A program made the position numbers and the translations under genes. From positions 4,223,044 to 4,287,043 of the forward strand of contig VFFE01007486.1 in NCBI GenBank assembly GCA_008921705.1: a stretch of 64,000 nucleotides of DNA. The letters are read 5' to 3'. The notes beneath the pieces were generated by a model that was given only the letters and a program-made list of their open reading frames with translations, made no database searches and had not been told where the DNA came from. This document shows, piece after piece, positions 24,736 to 37,500 of the stretch. The first letter of the stretch is position 1. The number at the start of each line of letters is the position of its first letter. Origin of the DNA: Burhinus oedicnemus (Eukaryota > Chordata > Aves > Charadriiformes > Burhinidae).

Positions 24736-26669
24736 TCTACATTTACTGAACAAAGCCATATGCACTTTGACTATGAGGTCAAATGAGGCAATACTGAATC
24801 AAAGCTATTGTAGAAAGAGATGGTGAGACAAAGTTATCTGCTGGTGGAAATCCATTGGAACCAAAAATTGCATCAACTGGAAATTGAACTCAGGCTTTCA
24901 GTCTATTTCAGTCAGCTGTTGCAGAGCTGAACCTTGTAGAAAGCACAAGAGAGGGAAAAAACAACAAGGTTCTCAACTTCTGGCAAAACTCACTCTTTCT
25001 TAAGGACTAAATGTAAAGCTTAATGAAGTCAACAGAAATCTTTCAGTTAATATGAACCACCTCTGGATCAGAAAAACACCTGAATGTGTATTTACAGACT
25101 AAAGAAAAATCCAAATTAATGATGTGCTAATGGGTAAACCTTGCCTCTTCCCCTTCCACTTCTGTTAGGGCAGCCTGCCTTTAGTAGCTACTTTATTTGC
25201 TGCTTCAAAAGAGTAATAATATTGCAACTATTGGGCCAGAATTTAATGGTTATTTCCATCATAACTGCCATACGAGACATGCAAAGGCTCCAGTTTTAAT
25301 AGCTACTCTCTTTTTATTATTATGCTGTAGTGGCTTTTCAATAAGACATATACAAATAGAGTTTTTTTATGAAAAGATTGGCACATCATACCAGCATTGT
25401 GTTCAAACCAGAAATATAATACCTTCTTTGAGATTTCCCAGTACTTTGTTGTTGGATCTTTGAACCTTATTATGTCCAAACTCTGTGTAAACAAATTCAT
25501 TCTACTAGAATTCAGCCTGGCATTTTAAGTGAGGGAGGGAAATGGCATAGTATTATAGCACAATGATTTTCAGATATATTTTTAATTTATTTTTCTCACA
25601 GCAGTGTAATTTGGTGTAGCGGGGTGTGTGTCTGGATCTTTATTATTCACAGCTATAAGTTAAGGATACTGTTTAAATAAGCCATAATTTACACTGAATG
25701 TCTGAAACCAATGCTAACTTCAACATCAATGAAAAGATGTCTGCCACTTAAAATCTTAATGGTTGTAATTTAGAAGTCTTAACTGTACACTTGCATTCAG
25801 AGTGTTAGCAACTTCAGTCATCATTAGCAACAGAGAAGTGCTTTTCTTTTAGCTTTTGTGTTTTAATTTTATCGAATAGGCATTAGTATGAAAAGATTGC
25901 ACTGAATGGTAGAATTACAAACATTTTACAGTGTGTTAATAAGGAATCATCCAGAATTCCAAAACTACATGATGTGATAATTTGTTCATAAACTGAGAGA
26001 GCAAACCCAAAGATGCACACTGCCACAACAAGCCACAAGCTCTCTTGTTGTTCAGAAGTGGCTTCAGAAAAACGATGCTGCTGGAGCCATGGTGCACTTT
26101 ACACCCACTGGTGGCTCAAATGCAACATTCTCATGCATCCAGGACTAAAATGGAGCTTCCTAAAATGGAGCAGACTGAAGACCTGGAAAAATGTTTCCAC
26201 ACTCAAGTCCAGTTGCAGATTTTAATACCATAGGCTAAAATGCCTAACTTTCTTGCCAAGAGCATATTTAAAAGCTGCAAAATATGCACTGAGAATCAAT
26301 GCCACATTATGGGCAGCTGGACTATTTTCAATGAAGAGCAATGTTTATGCCACCATTGCATCATAAACAAACCATGGTGAAAAATGTGTGCAGTCTTTCA
26401 GTTTAGTCAAAAGGGGGATCTAAAACTTCCCTTTGCATTCAGCTTGTTAGCTTACAGCCAGATCATCTTGGGGGCTTCTGCACAGAAAGGGGCCTTTGGC
26501 ACAGAGTTCAGCCTCTACCCAAGCAAGAAAAAAGAAAGAAAGAAACAAAAAAATGCTGCCGTGGTATCTTTTGTACAATTGTATCCCATTTCTAAGCCAT
26601 TTCTCTGCAGGGTTTGTTCATTAAAGATCTGATTTAAGATATGTTTTATTCCATGGATTTACTGCTCAC
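24736..26669. other. Unrecognised noncoding sequence
   Basis: No gene is recognised. At about 25018-25072 AATGAAGTCAACAGAAA and CCTCTGGATCAG resemble pieces of an old amniote interspersed repeat. Confidence in that is low. A short GAAA run lies near 26535. Confidence 0.5.
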
Positions 26670-26718
26670 CTCCAAGGCCGGTGGATCACACCCTGGTCAT
26701 CTTTTGTGCAGAGCACCG
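26670..26718 (-). CDS. Possible 49-nt exon on the minus strand, unidentified
   Basis: On the minus strand a long pyrimidine tract ending CTTCTTCTGTTGTTAG leads into the segment, and TTGGAG followed by GTGAGC closes it, both good splice matches. One frame is open and reads VLCTKDDQGVIHRPW with two bases left over at each end; the other two frames are stopped. The longer leucine-rich ORF that continues upstream to 26884 would be the translated pyrimidine tract, not a membrane segment. No family is recognised. A chance match to splice consensus is a real possibility. Confidence 0.25.
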
Positions 26719-29283
26719 CTAACAACAGAAGAAGAATGAAAAGCAAAGGTGCTAGCAATGCTATGGTTGCTTGTTTTACAGGAGAACAAAAAGAGGAATA
26801 CATGGTCTGTGCAGCTTTACTGAAAACTACCAAAGCCGCTGTTTCAATGACAATTTGGGCCAGATTCATGGTATTTTGAATCACGCTTTCTTACCTCTTG
26901 TTTCTTGCCGGCAGTTTAAAGTTCCATGTTAGATTACTTTACAGTTCTCATGTTGATAAACTAAACTCTGTGTGTATTTGGAAATGCTTTGAGTTTGGCA
27001 CATTGGGCAAAGGGGACTGAGCAGCCAGTTTGCTTCATTGTAGATGTATTGAAGTCTTAAAAATCTGGGGAGGGGTAGACAGGGGGGTTTCTTTTCCTGT
27101 TGTTGTGGCAGTTTTCTGCAAGGCTGGTTTGAAACATGTTGGCAGAAATGATATTGCAGAAATGTTTCCATTTTTGATGTGCTGGGGCTAGTGTGTGTCA
27201 ATACAAACTACTGGTGGAGTTTTTACTCACTGGAAGCCGGTACTTGCTTAACTTCCCTGACTGAAGTCAAAAGTTCACTTCAATACTGAGTGCCTGGCTG
27301 GATCGAGATCTGAGAGTCCTCCACTGAATTACATCTGTATCCCCTACTGGTTACAGGTGACATAAAGGAGAAATCGTAATTGCCCTGGGGAGATTCCAGC
27401 TGGTACAGGCAGTTGGGATAAAGAACCTAATAAATAAAAAGTAGTCTTTTCTTGCAGCCATGGTTAAGGCATAGATAGCTGAGGGATGGGATGGTACAGT
27501 ACAGTATGATGATGGTCACCTCTCCAGAAGCTCAGAAATGTCTGACAAGTTAAAACAGTCTCTTGAGCTTTATCACACAGGACACATGGGTTAGATTTTT
27601 TTAATGTATTTGACCTTTTGCCTGTTTGGTGGTTTTTTTGGACAGATTTCTAAGCTTTTTGTCTTCAGTGAGGGAGGTAAGACTACCTTTTCATCTTTTA
27701 CTGTTAGTTGACAGGACTGTATGGCAATATCTTTTGGGTTTTTTAATTCCCTTGGTATGTACAGGGAATGGAACCACTAAATCAGGACTAACTCCACAGT
27801 TCCTTCTGTAGCGCACGGTCTAGTGATTCCCTCTGATGCTGCTGATCTTTGGAGGATGGCTGGAGGTTGTAGTATGGAGACTTCTTCACCAATGAGCAAA
27901 GCATTGGTGTGAATGAAGTTTGAGAGCAGAGAGGTTGAACCTTTAAGATCTTTTTCCAAGGTCAATGGAAAGAGTTATGGTTGGTCAGGGACAGCTGCAT
28001 GGCTGGTCAGTATGGCTATTATTTAATTAACAGTAAACAAAATGGATGGAATACAACAATGAAGGAAAATGATCTACACTGAGATCCCAGGAGGCAATGT
28101 TCAGAGACTAAGGCTCCTGAATTAGCTTATCGTAAGCTTCACCCCAGCCTGCATTACTGAGCCTTTGATGTTACAGCAATATAGGTCCCTCTGAAAACTT
28201 CAGTCACTTTCTCCGTATCTCCCCATCACATGTTAGGCGTAGGCGAAAATGACAGTGAAAGAGTAGTCTGCACCGGTGCAGAGCCCTGTGGGCTGTGGTA
28301 TTGACATGCTTTTATCAGCAACCCAATCTGGTAAAGAGTTCCTGAAAGTCTCTGCATTATGAAAAGGAATTAAGTTCTGCAGCAGAGAGATGCATGTTCT
28401 GTATAAGTCTAAAAAAGGAGGAGAAAAAACAAATCTGAGTTGCTTCTCTGCAAAGCACATTTCCCCTCATGCCTTCAAATTAACAGCTAGCATAAAGAAA
28501 ATACAAGCATACTGATAATATAGTCATGTCAGCTCCAGAAGGAAAGAACATTTATTTAGAGTTAATAAAGGTTTGTTTGGTCCCCAATCTTTTGCAGAAT
28601 GAGAAACAAAAATTGGAAAAGAGTTATCTTTGTTAAACATTTTAACTGAAAATTGGAGCATAAAGAATCACATCTTTACATACGAGTTCCTACTAGAGCC
28701 AAGTTTACTGGAGCTGTACCATGACAACCTCCTGGGGCTACTGAGGTGAGAAGGAGGGAGCTTCAGAGGCCTCTGATATGAGTTGTGACTGGTCTCTCCC
28801 TGGCCAAATGAGGGGAGAGACAATTCTTGAGCAGAAACACAGCTCCTGTTGTGCTGGCAGCAACCAGAATGAGTGCATGTGGAAATCTCACCAAGAACTT
28901 CTTTTTCATTTGTTTATTTAACTATTACCACTACACCTTCCTTAACTCCCTCAAACATTGGTTCACTGTATTGTCTAGAGCCACCGTCATAGCTGTGTTT
29001 GATACAGCTACACAATGATGGGGACCCAAAGGAAAGATTTTTATGTAGAGACACAGTTTATTGAGCAATTCACAGGTAAATATGTTCCTTGAAATTTTAC
29101 AGAAGCTATTATACAACGTAAGTAAAGTAAGTGAACTGATGGAAGACCTGATGTATTGGGAGTGATTTTTGTTGCTGAGGGACAGCTGCTTGGGATTCCA
29201 AATTGGAAAAAAGATAGTTCCAAAGAGGGGGAGGAATACGTGTGGTGATAACACAAACTGGAAAAAATCCCATGTTAAATATA
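26719..29283. other. Unrecognised noncoding sequence
   Basis: No repeat family or gene is recognised. A perfect 14-bp palindrome CTGCACCGGTGCAG lies at 28268-28281. Confidence 0.5.
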
Positions 29284-29320
29284 TGTATATGTACACATAT
29301 TATTTGAGAGAGAGAGAGTA
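29284..29320. repeat. Short compound simple repeat, AT-rich then (GA)n
   Basis: GTATATGTACACATATTATT is followed by about seven GA units. It is short and imperfect. Confidence 0.7.
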
Positions 29321-32300
29321 CCTGTTGACTTACTAGGCTATTTCCACTTTTCAGAACAAGTTTGTTAAGATGCCAAAATGATTCACAAACCTTGCCAAAG
29401 TGTCTACCATTCTGCTTGTGACTGGCATTTTAATGTAGCTTTTTTCTCTTGTGCATATAAATTCACATATAAATGCATATAAATTGTTTTTAGATGCCAA
29501 CGTTAGAAATATATACAACAGTATGATATCTATCTGGCAGTTTGTGTCACTCAAAAAAATGGAAAAAATACTTTTCTTCATGGAAAATATCAATAAATGT
29601 ACAGATGTTGAAAGTGACACTTAAAATAGATGGCAGAGGTTTTTTATTCATCTAAATCAGTTAAAAAACCCCCACAAAATGCTTTGTGAAAATGCAGCAG
29701 CTCTTTGGAATTTCCAGTGCTATATCAAAGCATTTGAATTTGAGCCTGGGTGGTATCGCAAACATTTGTTTCCCATTGATTTCAAGTTTTAGATGCAAAA
29801 TCCTTTGAAAGAGCCTCCCATACCAAGTGCCTAAAAGAATGATTTGAAAGATCCGTATGTCAAGCTAGAACCAAAACCAATCTGAGGAAGCAAATCAGTG
29901 AGAGTAGAAAAAAAAGCGTTACCATTGCAAGGCAGTTAATGTACAGTCATATTTATCTGTTCATTTGCAATGCTGGAATTTATCCTGTTCATGCTAATCC
30001 TGCATAGGGCTTGACCTCCCTGGGAATGGTGTGATAGGCTATTGCTGGACGATCAATAAGCTGGACAATAGTGTGTTGTTGTTACTAGAGTGTTCCCCAC
30101 TGCCTGCCACAGTGAAGCAATCAACATTTGCCTTGATCATATCCACTCAACACACCAGATATTATGGCCTTGCTGATTATCGCCTGGTGAATTTGTCATT
30201 CTCCAGCACTCTGAGGAAGATGCAGCACCGACTGCGCATGTAACACCTGCAGCAAAGCACCGTGTTACTTCCATTCTCCAATGCAATACCCCCCTGAGGA
30301 TTTTCTTTTCTTCTGAGAAAAGTAGCTTCCAATTATTTCATAATTTGGACATATCTTGGGCCATGCCAAGGTAAAGGAAAGCTTGTCAGCACAGTTTGTG
30401 ATTCATCTTTCTGCATGAACAGCACGTGAACTTGCTTTTTATTTGACTGGAAGCTCTCTGGATTAAGCAGATGTGCTTTAGCAGTGCCTTGTACTAACAG
30501 TTCAGTGCCAGTAACTGCCTCCATCTTCCAGCATTGTCTCATCTTAAAAAAGAGCTGATTATTATCATGCCACTGGTCTCTTGGGAACTGCACTTGTGTT
30601 CAGTCACCAAGGGTGTGTGAAAGAAACTGAGGGGAAGTACCTGGCACCTATAGCTGAAGGCGCTGCTATTCTAAACAGAAAAGCACAAAAGTTCTGCTGG
30701 CAGCACTGCCCAGTGGTGCTTACAAAATGGCTTCTCCTACCGTTGTTGAATCAACTGGTCATTTGAACAAAACTCACTGCAGGTTACCAGTTCGTATCTT
30801 CCTATAGTAAAGTGGTAAAGAGTAACTATACATAACTGAGGAGTCCCTGTACCCTAACCTCCTATTTGTACATTTGGTATTAAACTCATGGTATCACATT
30901 TCTAGATCAAATTGCTATAAAATCTGACCCGAACAGCAGCCTAGCGCATGTTTTAAAAAGTTACCAGTAATTAGCAACTGCTATATCAAGCCCTGAAACT
31001 TGTGATTGATTCGGAAAATTATTCAGCATTGAGTAATAATTCATGCAAATCCTCTTTTTGGCTTGGTAAAATGCAGCTATGGTTAATAACAAGATTGGTA
31101 AAAATCCTGTGAGCCCAGAGCCAGCGCTTGCTGCTCCCCACCCTGCTCAGGCAGCAATGGCTCTGGGCAGGAGAAACCTACTTACCCAGTTCCCACAGCC
31201 GGAGCCATTTTCCCGCTGGCAGGCTGTTGAATACCAAAACACAGCTATCCTACAGGTAGCTGCCCCTTTGTACCCGTTGCATTTGGCTTGTCAGACTGCA
31301 GAATTGACAAGTAATTAGCTATTCGCGGCAGCCTTGCCCTGCTGTACCTGCCAGGGATAGCCATCGGAGAAAAGTCTGCCCTCTGAAGAGCAGAGCTGTG
31401 TGGGCTGGCACTTGCTTTGGCATGCCCCTGAAAACGAGGAGCAGACTTGATTCTTGCTGTGCAAACATGTCAGTGACAGCATAAAACCTGAGTAAAATAT
31501 TTATCTGCTAGATTCAGTGTATGCTTGTCAGCATGAATTAAAAAAACAAAAAGAACTTGTAGAAACATATCTGAAAGGAGGAGACATTTTGCCTACTCTT
31601 CATTCACCTGGAATATGCTGTCCTTTCGTATCTGTCACTGGTTTAAAACATATTTCCTCTCATATTTGTCAGCAAACTTTGGGACAAATCGCATTTCTTC
31701 TCTTTTGTCATCGTGAGGAGGTCATAAATAATGATGCTTACCAGAATGAATATATTTGAACATTTTATTTCTTTGAATGGTGCAGTAGATACAGCAAGTG
31801 CTTATGCTGGGCTGCTTGGCAGTCCGGCTCTTAGTGGCTGACAAAACCTTGGCTTTGAGAAGCCAGTCATGCTAGGTCCAAAGAAATACTTAGTTGCAAA
31901 GAAAGTACTCAACGCCTCATTTCAAGGATTTCATTAGGCAGAAGAGGATGGCTCATGCTCCACTTAGTTTTCAGCTCAACTAAAGAGTGTGTTTGAAGGG
32001 TTTAGAGATCATCCAAATATCAATATAAACTCACAGTGCTTACAGGACAGGAAAAGGCTGGGAGATTCTGAAACATCCGTGCCAAGAGCACCGAGACACC
32101 CGTCTTTGGGACCAGGCTGTCTTGCAAGGCTTCAGAGTGCAGGAAGACAAAACACAGAGAGGGAGGGGAAAAGGCGATTCGGATTAGCAGGTGTAGTTGC
32201 TTGTATTGGAAGAGTTCAATTTGGCCCAGTTTTGCTTGCATTGTCTTGAATCTGTTTTTATCTATCCATTTGTTCTGCAACTGCAAATAAAAACCCCCTT

Positions 32301-32423
32301 ATTGGTATTTTTTCTTCATTAGAACAGAAGATTATTAAAAGTATAATTTTAGCATACTATTTTTCCTTCCAAGCAATTTAATGTTTTTTTGAGCTTTTAA
32401 TAAAATGAAAAAATATCAAAACT
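29321..32423. other. Noncoding sequence with one weak exon-like site
   Basis: No repeat family is recognised. On the minus strand 31186-31223 (38 nt) lies between TTGGTATTCAACAG and a strong donor, CTGGGTAAGTAGG. All three frames are open and it is CpG-containing relative to its surroundings. That is suggestive of an exon but too short to judge. Confidence 0.4.
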
Positions 32424-32495
32424 AATTATTTTATTATATTTATTATATTTATTATATTTATTATATTTATTATATTTATTATATTTATTATATTA
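32424..32495. repeat. Minisatellite, seven copies of a 9-bp unit TATTATATT
   Basis: Seven exact tandem copies of TATTATATT run from 32432 to 32494, with a partial degenerate unit on the left. Perfect identity between units suggests recent expansion or slippage. The array is pure A and T and should melt easily. Confidence 0.97.
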
Positions 32496-34511
32496 AATTG
32501 CTACTATCACTATCACCAGTGTAATAGGTCAATCAAAGAATGCTAAAGCACAATCATTTTATTCGAGCTGTATCTTAACTCTCAAGTCACGTAGCATTTC
32601 ATAGATGTAATTGTCCCTTGGTACCAACCTGAACTATTCTCCTCTCTCGCTCTCCTCACATTATCTCTTCACCTTCGTTGTAGGGGCTCCTGCAGCGAAG
32701 GCAGCCCGCAATGCTGGAGGTGCTGTCGGCACCGAGGGCTGCGAGAATGTGATGAGCGCAGTGCAACACGCTTAACCAGACACCTTGTGAGGACACCACG
32801 CGCTTTGCAGCCTGCACTGACAGTGGGAGAGGTTTGGGATGATCCCGACTGGATGTGAGCAAGCACCTGTGTGGTATTTATCTATCTGAGGCTCTCATTT
32901 CACACCCTTTCACTCTAGCGTGGGCCCCTGGTATGTGTGGCTCCCAGCACAGACTCCCATCTCGCAACAAACTGGGACACTGAGCCACGCTTAGAGCAAA
33001 CACTGGTTCTGGGGTGGGTTGTTTTTTACCCTGGTTCTGTTTAATGGTTGAAGAGCTACGCACACATTGTACTTCCCTGGCAGGGAGGGTGATGCAGGAG
33101 CAGGCTGATGGGGCCAAGGGCTGCCCAACCTGCTGCTGCAGCGGCTTGTGAATTTTGCCTTTGATATTCACCTACCACCATTCCAATCCACAGCGCTATG
33201 CAGATGGCAATATGGGGAAAGATACACCGTGTTAGAGAGGCTTCAAAGGGTACCACGGAGCCAATGCTATACAGGCATCTACAACTTCCGTGTCAATCTT
33301 CAGGCTAAAAGGCCAGGCTGGGCTACTCTGAGCACAGTAGACTTTGGGTGAAAGTCCAGAAGTAAAAAAAAAAATAAAAATCAAAGCTTGGAAATTCTCA
33401 AAATGTCTTTCAATTAGCACTTCCCACAATACAGTCACTCTCCTTCATTGTCTGAGAGCAGTTTTACAGTTACTTCTATGGTGTTCATACAGCCTTTTTT
33501 CCTACCTTAAAAAGGAAGCATAAAGTAGGGAAAAAAAGCTGAAGCAGCCATAGTTAAACAACTGTAGCTTCTTCAGGACTGTGTCTTTCCTCTGTGACCG
33601 TCACACATGATTACATTTGGAAGTAAAATTAGGTCAATATTTGTTACCGTGTTGTGGAGTGAGGTGTCTGGTAAATGTCTATTAGAAATGTGCAGTAAAA
33701 AACCCCCAGTGAAGGTACTACAGTTATAGCACAAGTCTGACAGCCAGGCCAAAGTACTTACAGATTGTAGCCCAAATGGTCTCAGCTTTTAAAAATTTAT
33801 ATCAGTTTTGAGTGTTCCCTTAAAACAACAAAGAATAGATTTGCAGCGGTGCAACCCAAACTCCCTTTGTCAGTAACTTTGAAAATCAGGTTGTTTGTAA
33901 GTTGACTCCAAAGTCCATGTCACCTCTTTAAAATTCAGTTTCCTATTACACAATTTAAAGAAATGCTTACATTCCTACAGAGTGTTGGGAAAAATAAGTC
34001 ATTAACATTGTGGTATCTTGAGGACTGCATATCTACAGAAGAGGGAGAGGAAGAAAATGTCAGCTCTGCTCAGTGGCTGTTTTGGTGGCTTGTAAGATCC
34101 AGGTAAACACAATCCAAACCCAATAATAAGCAGTAACAGAGAGTATGATTTTTTTTCTTTCAAAGTAAAAAATTGTAAGTTGGAATTTTCAGTAGAATTG
34201 AGAAGAGAGAGTTATTTCTGAAAACCAGTCATCAGCATAGTATTTGGCAAACAAATAAAACCCTTTCTCTTGAAATTCACGCAGGGTCTCAAGCTCTTTT
34301 TTTCTTTTTTTTTTCCTAAAGAGAAGTCAGAGACAGAAAAGTATATAACAGTATGAAATTAGGTTATGGAAATTCACAGCAAATGTCTTTCTTGAAATAA
34401 TATTTCTGCAGTAAATGGGGGTTTGTTTGTATTGGAAACTATGTAAAGTTAAAAGAAAAAGATTCCACAGCCTCCTTATCTGTAAATTTCCCCTTTCCAA
34501 CAAATAGAAAT
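32496..34511. other. Unrecognised noncoding sequence
   Basis: No gene or repeat family is recognised. A slightly GC-richer part lies at about 32680-33150. The two overlapping minus-strand ORFs there have no recognisable features. Poly(A) and poly(T) runs occur at 33365 and 34297. Confidence 0.5.
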
Positions 34512-34552
34512 TAAAAGGGAAAAGAAAAAAAAAAAAAAGAGAGAGAGAAAAT
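34512..34552. repeat. Low-complexity purine tract, A-run then (GA)n
   Basis: AAAAGGGAAAAG is followed by a run of about fourteen A and then GAGAGAGAG. Low complexity; a possible old poly(A) tail, but no element body adjoins it. Confidence 0.8.
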
Positions 34553-37500
34553 GAATGCATAGTACCAAGACAAAAAGACTTAAGCCTAATTCTCCTGTTT
34601 TTCACTCTGTTCTGAGTCAGGATAGCTCAATTTACCTGACTGAAATTATGTTTTCTTTAGAGAAGGTGAAAAGCATGGCCTCCTTGTGAATAGGCTGTAT
34701 CATGACCATTTTACAGTTTAAGCTCCTTCTTTTTATATATTCAATCTGGTGTTCCCTTTCTATCCGTTATGATGCTGGATTTTAGGGAGTAATGAGAAAG
34801 ACACAGACCTCACAGTCTGGCGTTCCCTTTTGATTTAAGTTCATTCAACAACGTCTTATTTTCTCTCCATGGCTTTCCTGCCTCTTTGGCTAGCTCTGCA
34901 CTGCTTTCGAAGCATGGACCATGCTTCATTTAGCACAGATCTTGACCTGAAGTTGGCAGAGCAGGCACACTGTGCCTGGTGTCTGATGCCTCCCTATTTT
35001 GTTTCTACTGTTGTCAAAATATTATGTCAGCAGAAATCTTCCTGCAAGTGTAGATGCTTACAGCCAAGCCCTAAGTTTTCTGCAGGTAGTAATATGGAAT
35101 ATGCCTCTAGCTTAGCCCGGCTGGATGGCCAAACATCATGAGGCAGTTGGCTGATGATCAGAGAAGCTGCTCGGCTGCAGATAGATGGTTAGTAGCCAGG
35201 GGGGAGCTGGTTATGCTCAGTACTGCCAGTTCTTGTAGGCTAGTCCATAGTCACTGAAGCATAGCTGTAACCTGGGACTGGTACCTGGAAAATAGAACAT
35301 GACTGTGGCTATCAGGAGTGTAAAGACCGGATGGGAGGAAGGAGGTGGGATCAAAACATGTCTTTCAGGATCAAACAGATAGCTTTACAGGCTGATTTCT
35401 CAATTAAACGGGCTGGATAGCTATTTCTTAACAAAGATGGATATTAGTTTTGATACCAGCCCTAAAGTTAGGCTGCAGATTTCAGACAGTGTTTCCTTAT
35501 GACGCTGCCTCCTACCTAGCCCAGAGTTGTAGCCTAGCAGGGAGGGGACAGGTTTCCCCTGCAGTTATCTGCATGCAAGTGCTATTGAAACTGGTGGCAG
35601 TTGCTCATGCATATCAGCAGACAACAGTGAGCTGAAACTGATGAGTTGAGATCTCTTCAGTTCTGTGCACAAAGGATCTGCAGCAACATTTCCCAAAGGC
35701 TGGTGTTTCACACACTCACCTTTGTGCCTCTTGTTATTCACAATAGCCACCAACTTGACGTTAGCAGAGCTGGTCTTAAGGTCACATAATAACTTGCAGC
35801 TGCACAGAGCTTGCATTTCCCTTTACCCTTACCATTGCCAAATGACGTTGGCTGCTGTGCTCAAAAACCTGGCAATCCCTACTCATTCTAAGGAAAGCTC
35901 TACTTGACGGAGGACATGATAGCCTTTACAGGTTAGCCTGTCTCGTCTCTGCTGGCTTGTCTTCCAGGCTGAAGATGTTGACGTTACCTTCCATTGGGTT
36001 GATGCCTCCCATTCCTCTGGTTTTCAATTTCAGCTTTATTTCTTCTTCCAGAACTGATAAATGAAATTCTATTCCTGGCATCTAATCCAAAAATTTCCTG
36101 GAAGGTCTCTATCCCAACTGGGTCTTGTGGTAGCTTTACAACCTCCAATCCCTGTCTCACTGGTGTCCACAGTGAGAGGCTTTACACTGCTCCAAAAGCT
36201 AACTGCTCTACCTCTGAAAATCTTCTATGGCTAGAACAAATGTTGGGGAGGAGGAGAAGAGAAGGAAATCATGGTTTTCTTTTGTGAAGCAGACTTCTGA
36301 ATTGCTTACCCAAAACTGACTGCAAAACCAACACTTCTTTTTACTTGTATTTGCTACAGGCTGGGATTTCGGATTTATAAGCAGTGCTTGCTTAAAGCTG
36401 TTATGGTGCACAAGCTAATAGCTATCGTGTATTTTTTATAAAAGGAAGAAATCCTGTCAAAGGAAACAGGTGATGGTGAGGTTATCCACCAATATCTGGA
36501 CAAGACCTATTGGAAGAAAAGAACGTCAGTTACCATCTGAGGAGCAAAGCCTTGTCTAAACAGTTTGAAGGGCTGCTAATTTCTATTTGAAAAGCCCCAA
36601 AGGCTGGCAAGTGGCTGAAATTCACAGAATCATTTGCATGTTATGCTATCTGCTCTGCAATTACTGGCATTTCTGAAGAACTGGCCTTTCTGCTAGGGTT
36701 TTGTACAGTTCGTTGCGGTCTGTACCACATCATTTCTCTTAAGAATGGAAAAAATAAAAAGAGAAAAAGAAAAACACCTGTGCGTTTAGATTACATTTAG
36801 CAACCAGCAAGAAACATAAAGACCTATTTACATACACACAACAGAATCAAAGAGTCAAACACCACATTGGCTTACATTTGAATTACCCGATTTATTTATT
36901 TTTTTTAGGATCATGCAAAATTGCATATGCTTCTTTTACTTTATACCGCCTTAAGGCAGTTCAAAAAAGGCTTCTGTTGTATAGCCCATCATCACTGCTA
37001 GGAAATATTTTTCCCACAAACCATTTCCTTCAGAGTCTATAAGACTGAGGACATTAAAGCATGGATGGAAAGGAAATACTAGAGTAAAACAATATCTGTT
37101 TGGGGCAAAGTGTTTTAAGCCATCATTCCTAAAATTTTTATAATTTCTTACTCTTACACCTCTTTAAAAAACTGTGAAAAAAGTCTGTTCATACAGTTAT
37201 TTAACTGAGCTGCTCTGGCTTAGGTTCCAAACCACAAAACACCATCTAATCTTTGCAGTATTACAGTTAGAGTCAGTGGGTGAAAACTCCTAAAATCACT
37301 GCTGCAATCCAGACAGATGACCTGGTACTACCAGAAGAGGCTAGTTCTCCTCAATACCCTATCTGTACTTTTGATGGCAAGAATGGACAGACTAAAAACG
37401 GAAGACAAATTGAATTGTTGTGGGCTAACCTTTTTACAGTAGATATAAGCTGCATTCAGAGGAAGGTGGGAACCTTGTTCTGCAGCAAGATGAACAGAGT

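Noticed and set aside
26719..26884. Apparent transmembrane segment (leucine-rich stretch) in a minus-strand ORF
   Set aside because: The leucines come from a polypyrimidine tract that more plausibly belongs to a splice acceptor.
27235..27264. 30-nt minus-strand segment between TTGACTTCAG and GTGAGT, open as SGKLSKYRLP
   Set aside because: The acceptor has a poor pyrimidine tract, and chance matches of this length are common in 64 kb.
28268..28281. Perfect 14-bp palindrome CTGCACCGGTGCAG
   Set aside because: A single short palindrome with no partner sites or context; expected occasionally by chance.
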